Origin: Sclerotinia nivalis
Taxonomy: Eukaryota > Ascomycota > Leotiomycetes > Helotiales > Sclerotiniaceae
NCBI GenBank assembly: GCA_029531795.1
Contig: JAPEIS010000001.1
Span: 6,882,001-6,946,000, forward strand
Length of the DNA: 64,000 nt
Reading direction: 5' to 3'
Within the stretch, counting starts at the first letter, position 1. Each line of letters begins with the position of its first letter. Positions 22,276 through 33,982 of the stretch are shown here, piece by piece. Position numbers and translations under genes: made by a program. The notes under the pieces are model-generated. The model had not been told where the DNA came from and made no database searches. It saw only the letters and a program-made list of their open reading frames with translations.

Positions 22276-24127
22276 ACGTGGTTTATCAGTGTGCGGGTCA
22301 TATCAGTGTGTGGGTCACTTTCGCCTCAATTCAATCTCTTCTCTTTCAACACGCGTTTTATCAACAATCTACAATGAATTCGAATAACCAAGAAGCCCGT
22401 ATACTCCTCGCTATCGAAGCTATTCAAAAAGACAAAAAAATAAGCATTCGAAAAGTTGCGAAGATGTATAATATCTCGAATACAATACTACAGCGTAGAA
22501 TTAATGGTTTTACTCTTCGCTCCGAATATCGACCTAAATCTTATAATCTTTCAGAATTAGAAGAGAATATCATTTTTGAGTATATACTCGATATGGATAT
22601 GAGAGGATTTTCATCTAAATTTAGAAATGTGAAAGATATAGCGAATTATATTCTTGAATCGAGGGGTGCAAAGTGTGTTGGGAAGCTCTGGGCGTATCGA
22701 TTCGTAAAGCGTCGAATCGAATTAAAGATATATTTTAGTTGTGTTTATGATTTTCAAAGAGTTCTTTGCGAAGATCCTAAGCTTATTGAAGAGTAGTTTC
22801 GATTGGTTTCGAATATGCAAGCGAAATATGGTATTCTCGACAGCGATTTCTATAATTTCGATGAAACAGGCTTTATGATAGGGATTATATGTGTTGTAAT
22901 GGTTATCATTAGTGCTGAGAGATGCGGTAGAAGTAAATCAGTACAATTAGGCAATCGAGAATGGGCTATAGTAATAATATGTGGAAATGAGGAGGGTGAA
23001 ATCATACCTCCATTTCTAATGGTTCAAGGACAAATTCATCTTTTTAATTGGTATACCGAAACCGACTTTCCTGTGGAATGGGCTATTAAACCTACATCTA
23101 ATGGATGGACAAACAATGAGATAGGTTTAGAATGGTTGAAACACTTCGATAAATATACTAAGAATCGAAGAAAGGGCAAATATCGAATATTGATACTAGA
23201 TAGATATGAAAGCTATAAATCAGTACCTTTTCAGTCGTATTGCAAAGAGAATAATATTATCTGTTTAAAATTATTATTATATTCAAGTTATTTAACTCAA
23301 CCATTTGATATTGGCTGTTTTAGCAGCCTAAAACGTTCATATAGTATTCAAATTGATGGATTTATCAAGGCACATATCAATCATATTTCGAAAATTGAAT
23401 TCTTTATAGCTTTCAAAGCTACATACCAAGAATCAATTACGATTCAGAATATGAAATCAGGGTTTCGAGAAACAGGTTTAATACTATTTGATCCTGAAGC
23501 TGTACTTTCGAAACTAGATATTCGAATTCGCACACCTACTCCCCCCTCTTTCGATCAAGATTTATAGATTTCTCAAACCCCTCACAACCCAATTGAAGCT
23601 CTTTCACAATCGACTTTAATAAGATCTCGAATGACTCATCATCAATCAAATTCTCCTATATCTATATTCGAGACTGTATTAACTTTAGCTAAAGGTATAA
23701 AGAGATTAGTATATGAAAATACACTTTTAAATGCAGAGATTCGTATACTTCGGATAGCAAATGAGGTATTAAGCAAATATCGATGTACAAAAAAAACTCA
23801 ATTACGTTAAGGAGGAGTACTTACTGAATAAGAGGTTATCGATATATTATCTCAGTAAGAGGTTGATATTCAGATTCAATACGATGAGTATCAAAAAGGG
23901 AGGAATTCTAATGGGGAAGCATCTTCTAGTTGATGCTGTAGTAAGTGTGGAAAGACTGGGTATAATACAAGGACTTGTCAAAATAATATAATAGATCCTA
24001 GATTATTAGAATCTTTATAGTTTTAATCAATTGATTTAATTGTTGTTGAATAATATGGGTTTGAAAGAGTGAATTGAGGTGAAAGTGACCCATACACTGA
24101 TATGACCCGCACATTGATAAACCACGT
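22276..24127 (+). mobile_element. Fot1/pogo-like DNA transposon, TA target duplication
   Basis: Inverted repeats of about 57 bp (22,276-22,332 and 24,071-24,127, outer ends ACGTGGTTTATC) differ at three positions, all G/A or C/T. TA is duplicated at 22,274-22,275 and 24,128-24,129. Removing the element and one TA restores the sequence found uninterrupted in Gy2-2 (about 38,805) and Gy2-3 (about 56,878), so those two copies serve as empty sites. The 1,852-bp length fits the Fot1 group of Tc1/mariner elements. Confidence 0.95.
22374..24020 (+). pseudogene. Fot1/pogo-like transposase, RIP-interrupted
   Basis: This DDE transposase would cut and paste the element at TA. From ATG 22,374 there is an N-terminal helix-turn-helix (IRKVAKMYNISNTILQRR), a CENP-B-type DNA-binding part (RGFSSKF...VKDIANYIL), then the catalytic domain with all three acidic residues: YNFDETGF, ILDRYESYKS and LTQPFDIGCF. 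Near the end there is a leucine-rich helix (about 23,700) and a knuckle CSKCGKTGYNTRTC at 23,940-23,980, as in many Fot1-like proteins. In-frame stops lie at 22,794 (TAG where Trp is expected), 23,565 and several points after 23,800. The stop set is what C-to-T and G-to-A changes give. Confidence 0.93.
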
Positions 24128-24236
24128 TATATAATCAAAAATTATATTGATATCTTTAATTCTACCCTTTCTATCGAAAATGAAGATTTGAACAAGAAAA
24201 GGATATTTATTCAGATTTCGAAACTCAAATAATCCT

Positions 24237-24256
24237 CTTCTAATAAACTCGATATG
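24237..24256 (-). mobile_element. End of Copia remnant left of Gy1-b
   Basis: These 20 bases do not match Gy2 and continue, on the minus strand, the Copia integrase remnant at 31,009 once Gy1-b and one ATATG are removed. Confidence 0.6.
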
Positions 24257-24419
24257 TATTACGGGTTCATCTCCCTTCACCTGCACGTGATCATATATAC
24301 CTTAGGCACACATACATACACTCACTTCTATATAGTCAAATCATCTCCTTGACCTTCTTCTCCTCCTCGTAGTACAACAATAAATCAAACCTACATATAC
24401 CTTTTCCCTTACCGTAATA
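24257..24419 (+). repeat. Gy1-b 5' LTR (163 bp)
   Basis: It runs from TATTACGGGTTCATC to CCGTAATA; the ends were probably TGTTAC...GTAACA before RIP. It differs from the 3' LTR mostly by G/A and C/T changes. Confidence 0.92.
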
Positions 24420-24699
24420 ATTTATACTACTCTTTCAAAAGCTCCGTCACTTTACGAAATGATCTAACCTTGCCAAATCATCTGCAGGCTTCTGTATCTG
24501 TTTTCGATTGCTTTTGCACCATTATAACTCGCCTGCTTTTGTACGATCGCGTTTCTTATCTGCTTTTGCACAGCTTCTGATCCCTAATTGCTTTTGTACG
24601 ATCGTATTTATTCGCAAGCTTCTGTATCTGTTTTTGATTGCTTTTGTACAATTGCAAATTCCCTATCGATTACTTTGTACAATTGTAATTCTTTTTACA

Positions 24700-25990
24700 A
24701 TAGCTTTCGGTTCTATATTTGCTGGTAATACGATTTCTACTTCTATCGAAGAAATTCGTATCGAAATCCAACGAGTCTTCGACCAATGGTCTACTATTAC
24801 ACAAATCCTAACAGAATTGGATATTCCAGTAACATCAAACCTTGTTGCTAATCCTAACGAATAAATTGTTTACCTAAATCATATTTTCTTTGTTATCGAA
24901 GATTGCTTTATTATTCAAGCTACCTATATCGTTACTCAAACAAATAAGATCGAGGAATTCAAAACAGAAAACATCGAGCTTCTTTGCACTTTAGCCGACA
25001 AGCAAGCTCAATTGAATATTAATAATACTATTACTAATTAGAAACCGACTACTCTTTACCAAACTCAAAAAGACCTATCTATTTTTAAAAACGAAAGATC
25101 TAATATTCTTGTTCGATAAAAAGACTATCAATCCTGGAAATTGGATTTGCAACTCTGTTGGATAATCGATTTATAATTTTTTGTTTCCGAACAAAAGAAA
25201 ATTAGCTATACTATTAATCTTCTCGATAATCAAATACAATAAAAGTGTATTATAGATATCATTAGATTCGTTGACGATCCTATTTGCTTCGATTCTGCTA
25301 TTTCGTTTTTGGCCAAATTGGACAAATTATATATCTCTGTAGATATCGAAAAGGAAGTCTCGCTCAAATTCGACAAGCTTTTTATAGGTCCAAAGGAATC
25401 CTTTTCGGCTTTCTTCTTTATATTGTCTCATCTTGCTAATTCTTACTACAAGTTTGATTGTAAGATTGTTAATATAATAAAGCAAAAGATTATAGCCCTC
25501 CTTCGAACTTTGATTATTGATGATTCGAACCTCTGTACGATTGATGATATTGATAATTGACAAAAGAAATTCTCTATTTGGAGTCAGAATCTTTATGACA
25601 CTGAATATTATAATAAAAATTCTGGTAAAGCATCTATTGCTGATAATGACCCTATAGATTTCAATATAATAAAACAAAAAGAACAACAGAAAAAGGATTT
25701 GCAAAATAAAAAAAAGAAGTTTAATCCTGTAATTTCTTGTAATTGTTGTAATAGGATCGATCACCTTCAAATTGATTGTTATGCTATTTATAATATCAAT
25801 GATAATCTTCTTTCTGGTAAACAAACTTCTATTAATATCTTTTCCAATTACAATACCGTTACTTCAACTAATCCGGCCCCTGATTAATATACTACCATTC
25901 CGGTTTTTCGAAGTATCAATAGATTTAATAATAATCGCAATGGATTTCGAAAAGGATATATTGGTAATTGGGTATAAAGCCAATAGCATT
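24700..25990 (+). pseudogene. Gy1-b gag remnant
   Basis: The start codon position holds ATA at 24,700, whereas Gy1-a has ATG at the aligned place, so the start was lost by G to A. Conserved blocks are FGSIFAGNTISTSIEEIR (24,710), the long frame 25,309-25,560, and a zinc knuckle CNCCNRIDHLQIDC at about 25,737-25,778 with the full C-X2-C-X4-H-X4-C pattern. Stops lie between blocks. Gag forms the particle and the knuckle binds the element RNA; that is family knowledge. Gag is read in frame 1 while pol is in frame 3, a -1 relation. Confidence 0.82.
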
Positions 25991-26039
25991 TGAATCAGGT
26001 ATAATGGTAAGGCTATATTGAGCTAAAGGAGATTGTCTT

Positions 26040-29000
26040 TATATTTAGTTCAATCAAGGAAAGTTTTGAATAGGGAAAAGATTAATTTTTACAAAAAATC
26101 GCTTGTAGAGGAATACTAAAAGCAAAAAGATAAATCGAGGAATGGATAAAGATAAGCTATTGCAGTTTAATTCTATGAATAGTAAATCTCTATTTGTTAA
26201 AACCATTATATTCTCTATATATGAAAATCCCTTTACTATTATAAGTCTTATTGATAGTAGATACTCTAGAGAAGTTTTTGTTGATTGTTCTTTTGTTTCC
26301 AAATATAATATTGAAATATAACTTTTACCTTACCTTCGCGAACTCCGATTTGCCGATAGAAAGGTCGTCGACAGAATTACAGAATATTTTGTAATGGAAA
26401 TCGTTATAGGGGATCACTATAAGTATTGGTCCTTTTATATTATTCAGCTTTCATTAGAGATACCGTTAATCTTTGGTTTACTATGATTACAATACTACAA
26501 TTCTACTATCAATTGAATAGAGATGAGTTTAATATTCTCTTCAAACTATTGCGCTTCCAATTGCTTGGCATATTATGATTCAGAATTAGTTATTGTATCA
26601 ATGATCTTATCTTCGATCAAAGAACAAAAGAATCTAACAAAAGTTACTTTATAATAGATCGTTGATGTTATCGAATCTTTAAATAAATTCCTTACCGATC
26701 TTGATATAAAAGCTAAATGCACAATTTATAAATACTGTTCTTTATATATCGAGGATTGTCCAAAGGACGATATCGATTGTTCATCTATTCAAACGCTTTC
26801 TACTTTTAAAAAAACTTTTTATAAAAAATCTTTTATTGAAAAGATATCAGATGAAGATTATATATTACAATCTGACGATTCTTTTATTGACCTCGAATTT
26901 CAATAGGATCTAACGCTTGATATAAATCATTATCGAATAAAGCACTACGGAGAATCAAATAATCAAGTACAGATGATTCCCAATTGTTTGTATCCAAAAT
27001 CGATCTTAAAGATTGCAGATCGGTATCGATTTATTCACAATCCAAAAAACCGTTTGCCCCTGCTTTTTATTAGGGAACTCCTTATATCTATTTACAAAGA
27101 TACAAATCCAAATATGGATGATATTCGTTGATTACAAGTTTCTAGTTTTGTTTTGTTTTGTCAACAAGATAACATTTGGATTATCTGATTGATATAGGAT
27201 GAATTGGATATTGTATAGAAAACTGTTGAGTAAGATCATCTACGATAGACTACGTTGTCCTCAACATTTACAGAAGGGGATTTTCGATCGATTTTATAAG
27301 AGCAAGGCAATATAATAGAAATGTTCTTTAGAACTCTATTGCAATTTTATGATTTTATATACGATTGTTACAAGCCGCTTCATTTGCGAAAGGTCTTTGA
27401 AACTAATATCGACAAATTTTTAATTGGCAAATCTCTCCTTAGTGATGATCAAATACGATAAAGGTTTCCTATATAATTACAAGACAAACTTTCTGCCTTC
27501 CTTCTACATTATACAGATAAATTGCTATCTCGTCGAATCTGGGATCACAAAATTGAATTGATGCTCAGTAAAGAACCATCTTATTTCAAAAACCGCCCTT
27601 TATCGTCAATGGAATTGGTAATAATATACAAATGGTTTGATGATAATCTCTTTAAGGGGTTTATTCGGGAATCGAGATTGCAATATATCTTTCCTTTGCT
27701 ATTAGCTGTTAAACTGGGAAAAGGGGTCTGCATTTATCAAGATTATCGAGGACTAAATAACGTTACTATAAAGAATCTTTATCTATTATTTATCATTCGC
27801 GAAATATTGGATGCTTTTTGTAATACAAAAATTTATATTAAACTTGATATCATTGCAGCGTTCAACAAATTGCGAATCGCCGAAGAAGATGAATGGAAAA
27901 TCGTATACATTACTCGTTTTGGTCTTTTTGAATCTCTGGTTATACTTTTCGGTTTCTATAATGTGTTTATATCGTTTCAATATTATATCAATCATACGCT
28001 TTTCGACGAGTTGGATAAGTATTGCATTGTATATCTCGATGACGTTTTAATCTACTCCGATAATCCTGTAGAGCATAAAGAGTATATCCGCTAAGTAGTT
28101 CAAAAGTTAATAGATACTGGATTACAGATTAATATTAACAAATACGAATTCGAAACTACAAAGACAAAGTATTTGGGTTTTATTATTACAATCAAAGGCA
28201 TCGAAATGGATCAAGAAAAGATCATAGCTATTATATCTTGGGAATTGCCTTTATGTATAAAGGATTTATAACGATTTCTTGGTTTCGCCAATTTCTATCG
28301 ACATTTTATAAAAGATTTTTCAAAGATTTATTGCTCTTTCAACAATCTCTTGCAGAAGAATATTATATAGGATTGGACCGCAGATTATACAAAAACTTTT
28401 GATACTTTAAAAAGAGCTTTTACAATAGCACCGATTTTGGTATACTTTGATTACAAGCGGAAAACTGTTTTGAAAACCGATACTTCCGATTGGATTTCAG
28501 AAGGAGTTCTCTTACAATACGATGATGATAACGTTTTGCATTTAATCGTTTATTTTTCATTTAAGTATACAGCAACGGAATGCAATTATAAGATCTACAA
28601 CAAAGAACTACTCGCTATTATCAAAACAATGAAAGAATAATGCCCAAAGTTCCAAAACTCATAAAAGAAATTCGAGATTCTCATTAATCACAAGAACCTC
28701 GAATATTTTATAACTACAAAAGCTCTCAATCAATAGTAAATACGATGATCTGAATTTCTATCTCAATATAATTTCCGTATAATCTATCGATTAAGAAACA
28801 AAACTATTCGATCAAATGCACTAAATAGAAAACACGAAGATCGATTATATCGCTTTGATCCAAACGATGAGTATCTAAAGAATCGAAAATGCATTATCCT
28901 TCCTCAGAACCGTTTTGACGATGATCTTTATAAAGATTTGATTGAGTATATCAATTTGATATTAATAAAGACAATAGTACTACTCTACGATCAATTAATT

Positions 29001-30548
29001 GATATTTTAATCGATGTAGTATATACTAGGTCCAATATTGCAAATCAATTTATCTCTACTCTTAACGATCTATCGGTAACTAAATGGCCAAAAGAGTATT
29101 GTAAAATCCTCCAGATCGCTATACAAGATTGTTCGATCCAAAATAATAGAATTTACTATCGGGATAAGATTTGGGTTTCATCAAACGATGAGCTCAAACT
29201 CCAAATTATCTATCGAACTCATTCTTCTAATCCTATCGGCCATCCTGATCGAACTAAAACGATCGATCTTGTCTTTCGTATATATTGGTAGTCTAATATG
29301 CATTTGGAGATCGTATCCTATATGAAGGCCTGCGAACTTTGTACTCGTATTAAATTGTCCAAATCGATGCCTCCCGGATTTTTGAAACCGTTGTCTGTCC
29401 CTTTTCGTATGTGATTTGATATCTCAATCGATTATATTATATTACTTTCGGATTGTATTCATTATAATTCTATCTATAAATATATCTTGGTAATAATCTA
29501 TAGACTAATCAAAATGAGATATTTCATCAATACACGTATACTAACGATAGAAAAACTAATCAATGCTTTTATTAATTGTATCTATACGTTTCATGGACTT
29601 CCGGACAATATTATTTCCGATCGGGGAACATAATTTGTATTAGGATTCTGATTACAACTCTCGGAGCAATTGGAAATTATCTTAAAACATTCTTCAGCTT
29701 TTCATTCTCAAATAGATAATCAAATTGAATGTATTAATTCGGTTTTGGAGCAGTATTTACAAGCTTTTGTTAACTATCATCAAAACGATTGATTGGATTG
29801 GCTATCCTTAGCCGAATTTGTATTCAATAATTTGATCTCTGAAACAATTGATTGCTCGTCTTTCTTTGCCAATTATAGCTTTAATCTATATTTAAGCATT
29901 GAACCTAGTAAACCTTGCCCATCGAATATAACTCTAATACAAAAACAAGAATTCTTTAAAAGTAATAGAACCACAAATCGTATAGAATATATCTTAGAAC
30001 AACTTTATACTCTTATATAACAAACAATTGCTACTTATAAGAACTATACTAACCACCACCACTCTGATTTACCTCGCTATACAACTGACCAGAAAGTCTT
30101 TATCAATACCAAGAATATAAAGACTTCGTATAAAGCAAAAAAGCTAGATGATAAATGAATCGATTCTTACAAGATTATCAAAGTTTATCCTTGTACTTAT
30201 CTTGTTCAATTACCTAAGAACATTAAAATCTTCTCTGTTTTCTATCATTCTTTTTTACTTTTAGCTTATACTAATCCTCACTTCCCGATTCAAACAACAA
30301 TTAACAAATCAGAATTCTTGATTACACAGAACAGAATTTTAGAACAGGATAACGATAAGGATAAGCCTATTTAGAAATAGATATTTGAAGGAATTCTAGA
30401 TAATCACAATGAAAATGACTATCATTATTTGATCAAATAGAAATACTACACACCAACTTGGCAACCAACTAATGATTTAAAGAGTAACGAAAAGGTTCTT
30501 ATCGAATATCATCGCCTTCATCCAAAGAAGTCAGAGCCGCCAGCTTGA
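26040..30548 (+). pseudogene. Gy1-b pol remnant (protease, RT, RNase H, integrase, chromodomain)
   Basis: Protease-like sequence lies at 26,226-26,500. Reverse transcriptase (27,522-28,330) is open for 190 residues and keeps YLDD at 28,032-28,043. RNase H follows (28,437-28,640, LKTDTSDW...NKELLAII). The integrase has an H2C2 finger (HSSNPIGH at about 29,220 and CELC at about 29,330) and a core with IDYIILLSD and FHGLPDNIISDRG. A chromodomain ends the protein (30,380-30,530: FEGILDNHNENDYHYLIK, then TWQPTNDL and YHRLHP). In chromoviruses this domain guides insertion toward marked chromatin. Scattered stops mostly replace Gln or Trp. Confidence 0.9.
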
Positions 30549-30845
30549 ATCCTAAAGCACTCCGACACTATTATATTGCAATCGGAACTACAGAATTTGC
30601 AATCGGAATCACACAGCACGATTACTACACCCACTTTACAAAGATCTATTCGCATCAAGATTGTTCGCTTTGCCTAAAGGTATATTACATATTATAGCAA
30701 TAAGGGATATAACATCATTAAGGGATATCATATATTTTTTGTTTAGGAATCTAATTAAGGAAAGAGATCTATATTTTTTTTCTTTATTTTTCTTTATTTT
30801 TTAATGCCCATTTGAAATCAAATGGGTTTCTTAAGGAAGAAATAT
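30549..30845 (+). other. Gy1-b 3' non-coding part
   Basis: No conserved frame. It holds a poly-T/AT stretch (30,770-30,800) that also occurs, reversed, near 13,060-13,100 in Gy1-a, and the purine-rich AAGGAAGAAA just before the 3' LTR. Confidence 0.6.
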
Positions 30846-31008
30846 TATTACAAGTTCATCTCCCTTCACCTACACATGATCATATATGCCTTAGGCACAC
30901 ATGCATACACTAACTTCTATATAGTCAGATCACCTCCTTGACCTTCTTCTCCTCCTCGTAGTACAACAATAGATCAAACCTACACATACCTTTTCCCTTA
31001 CCGTGATA
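30846..31008 (+). repeat. Gy1-b 3' LTR (163 bp)
   Basis: It ends CCTTACCGTGATA, followed by the target copy ATATG. It is colinear with the 5' LTR. Confidence 0.92.
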
Positions 31009-33982
31009 ATATGATCCTCATTTTGATTTATTTGATGATTATTTCTTGTCCTATATATTTTGATCCTCCATTGGATTTGTATATATAAGAAAAGAATAAT
31101 TCAAATTCAATACCTTCTTATTTAATCCATTTCTCGAAAAGTGTATCTTCTATAATCCCAATAACAGATATATCGTTATTCTATTTGATTCCTACAATTG
31201 CTAAATCGTATTTACAATGAACCCAAACAAAGAAACTTTATATAATAGAAAATACTTTATTATAAGTTTTCCTATAAAGAAAATACAAAAAGATCTTACT
31301 ACTATATATATTTTTGATTACAAAAAGCCATAATATATTTGTATACCCTTTATCGAAATCAAAAAGATCCCATTGGATTTTGTAGAATAACTGAAACAAC
31401 TAGCGATCACTCAATATACAAGAGATAATCTATTTCGCATAAATACAAGTATAATCTATATATTCGATACAAATAATACCTTTTATCTTGATATTTCGTA
31501 CTACAAATACTAAATGTTCGAATACTTCTTTTCTTAAATATCCTAAACGTTTATACTATAATTCATTTATATCCTTTCTAAAAAAAGATGGATTATGAAA
31601 TCAATAAAATGCTTTATTGATTTTACAATTCATTATTGAATATATTAAAGAAGAATTATTTATAAAAATAGATAAAAAAATACTCAAGTAGATTGAAAAT
31701 GATTTATATTCTAAGAATACAAGATTTTCAATACAAATACATCTAATTACTATAATACTATTTGAAAGATCTTCTTTATAGAGAATACAATCGTATCCAG
31801 AATATCATATATCAACTTTCAACAATCGAATCTCCGAAACGATATTGATATAAAAACCAGAGATTAATATTATATCGTTTAAAACGAAATCATTATTAGG
31901 ATAATCCTCTTTTTCGATAATTCCCTTGATTGTATAAATACTACAATTCAAAACTTGGAAAAATGTAGTAACTACTTTTATAAAATCACTAAAACCAAAT
32001 AATATATATCAATGATTATCTATAAAAGAAATATCGTTCACAATATATATAGTATCATAATTATCAAACAAAATACTATTGAAAAGATAATGAACCTTTA
32101 TAACAATAATATAAACCCCTACTTGATTGATATAAACATCAAGGGCAACAACATTGAATAAAATTTCAAAAGAATTTACACTTGATTTCATTTATCCTTT
32201 CTTGATCCATTCAGTATATAAATACTTCTATAATTGTAAATTAACTCAATCCCTAATCATTTTTAATTCGGATTCAATATAATACTATTAAAACATTGTA
32301 TCTGTTTTGCCAATGAACACTAACTCTATAATTCGATAATTATTTAGATAATACCAATATCCTAATCCATTCTTCTAATCAACTTCCATCTTACAAAAAC
32401 ATATCTAGATTCTATTAACATCCGAATTTCCTCTAGAATTGATCCCTTTCTTATTCTTTTTAAACTTTTTATCATTTTGAAAAGAACTAAAAATAAAATA
32501 TATACTTTCTTTAGCTTTAAAAGCTATTGAATCCTAATAAACTAATTCTCCAAAGATATCTCCGAATTATTGAAATGAAAGATTAGATAATCCGAATTGA
32601 TTATTCATTTCGATTTGCATAATCATAATATTTACCCAAATTGGAAACAACCTAATACCAACCACTTACAGAAATACAATAATAACTACTTCATTTTAAA
32701 CCTCAATTATCTTATATAAAAGAGCTTTAATATAAACTATAATCCAATCCTTATACCATTTAACAAAATCAGTTCTGTCGAACAACATTTGTATTAGTAT
32801 AGACCGATATTCATATAATACTACCATTTTAACAATAATTACCATAGAAACGAGTTTCCGTTTAAATATTAAAATGATCATTTTGAATGAAAAAAATATA
32901 ATACCTTTATTACAAATAGAAAACTCTATAAAATAAACTTGATCCACAATTGATTCGATTCATTTATATATATCTCGAAAGGCTTTATAATTCTGAATAT
33001 ACTTATACTAACGATATCGATACTTCGTTTGAAGAATACTAAATTCAACTACAATATTTTGGAATATTGCAAAAAAGGAAATAATAAATCGAACTAATAT
33101 AGATCCCGATATATTTCTATTGGAATTCCTTATATTAGTATCTCCATTTATATCTTGTCAAACTTGGATTACTGCAAGGTATTCCGTAAGTTCCTGTCGA
33201 TATCGATCTTGATTAACTTGATCGTATTTAATCTGAAAATCAATAACAAAAAATAAAACTAACAATCTAACAAATAGCCAATCGATCTAAAGTATAATTG
33301 ATTTATTTGCTAAATCAAAACTAGAAATGATTCTGTTCGAAATAAATACAAGAGAATCGTTATCTGGATCGACTAATTCCCAGATTCCGATAATTAAACA
33401 TTTATTTTGCAAACGGAAATACTACTCTAACCATTAAACACAAATAACAAAAAGAAGAAAATCAGATTAATCTTTCGCTATATTTTGAAAATAATAGAAA
33501 GAAATATAGAATAATTGGATTTATAATGAAAATAAGAATGAAATAAAAAAAACGATCCCTTAAAAACTGAATAATCATATAATAGAAGTTTAAGCAGATT
33601 AAAAGCTACCAAGTTTATAACTATCACAAGATAATACAATCACAAAATACATTGAAAGAATCAAAGAGAAAATAATTATAATGAAATGTTTAAAGTTAAA
33701 GTATATCTTGAATGAGAATTGTATTGAATAATCTACCCTCGATCTTAAAGATCATAGATAGTATATATAAACTTAATAGAAACTATCTAATCAATAAGAA
33801 ACATGAATTAAACTAAACTTCGATCTATATAATATCAAGAAAGGATTAACGATCATAAAGATCGACAAGATCTAGAAGAGCCTAATAACTAATACAAAAT
33901 GAAGGGTATAATGATTATAGAGTATAGAGTGATCATAGATCACCAGTTATGTGAATCAGGTATCATGTGATTACCCGTGACA
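31009..33982 (-). mobile_element. Ty1/Copia remnant, 5' part, on the minus strand
   Basis: From its right end (33,982, minus-strand start TGTCACGGGTAATCACATG, LTR-like) it reads leftward through gag, a retropepsin region and the pre-integrase/integrase region. It stops at the Gy1-b insertion site, with 20 more bases beyond it. Reverse transcriptase and the 3' LTR are missing. The right end abuts Gy3 in mid-RNase H. Confidence 0.75.
31014..33300 (-). pseudogene. Copia gag-integrase remnant
   Basis: In order on the minus strand: a gag block at about 32,790-32,700 (FDRTDFVKWYKDWIIVYIKA, the Copia gag W-box type); a block at 32,191-32,009 with TIYIVNDISF, where Copia proteases have D-[CS]-G-A-T-x-H followed by N-D; then LISGFYINIVSEIRLL; then a pre-integrase zinc-finger part near 31,550-31,400 (RLGYL...EHLVF, CIEYIDYTC); then QWDLFDF near 31,380; then near 31,060 a run resembling the H-E-P-N-G part of the core (SNGGSKYIGQEII). 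Many stops. Recognition is by motif order, since identity is low. Confidence 0.7.

Larger units (their letters stand above)
19640..24230 (+). pseudogene. Gy2-1 gag-protease remnant
   Basis: The gag core (19,970-20,341, MDSMNSFVQIKNETFEKYYS...) is nearly intact, followed by an Asn-rich stretch and a zinc knuckle at 20,615 in which CFDC has become CFDY and the His is Tyr. A later block holds N/D/Q repeats near 21,650-21,690. The protease-like region at 21,860-22,186 contains CIINQGSDNNI where the sister copies suggest D-Q-G-S-D. Gag and protease share one frame here. The Fot1-like element splits the frame at 22,275. Confidence 0.8.
19621..24236 (+). mobile_element. Gy2-1, internal fragment (gag-protease)
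   Basis: It aligns with Gy2-2 (36,130-38,910) and Gy2-3 (54,220-56,990) from the gag region to just beyond the protease. LTRs are absent. The left edge abuts the Gy1-a LTR. At the right, similarity stops near 24,236 inside CCTCTTCT and Copia sequence begins. A Fot1-like transposon is inserted at 22,276. Confidence 0.88.
24257..31008 (+). mobile_element. Gy1-b, full-length chromovirus (Ty3/Gypsy) with ATATG target duplication
   Basis: Its LTRs are 24,257-24,419 and 30,846-31,008, each 163 bp. ATATG occurs at 24,252-24,256 and 31,009-31,013. Total length is 6,752 bp. All domains from gag to chromodomain are recognisable, with fewer stops in reverse transcriptase and integrase than in Gy1-a. 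Confidence 0.95.

Noticed and set aside
25327..25824. 165-codon minus-strand frame inside Gy1-b gag
   Set aside because: Antisense shadow of the real gag frame at 25,309-25,560, with hydrophobic composition expected from AT-rich DNA.
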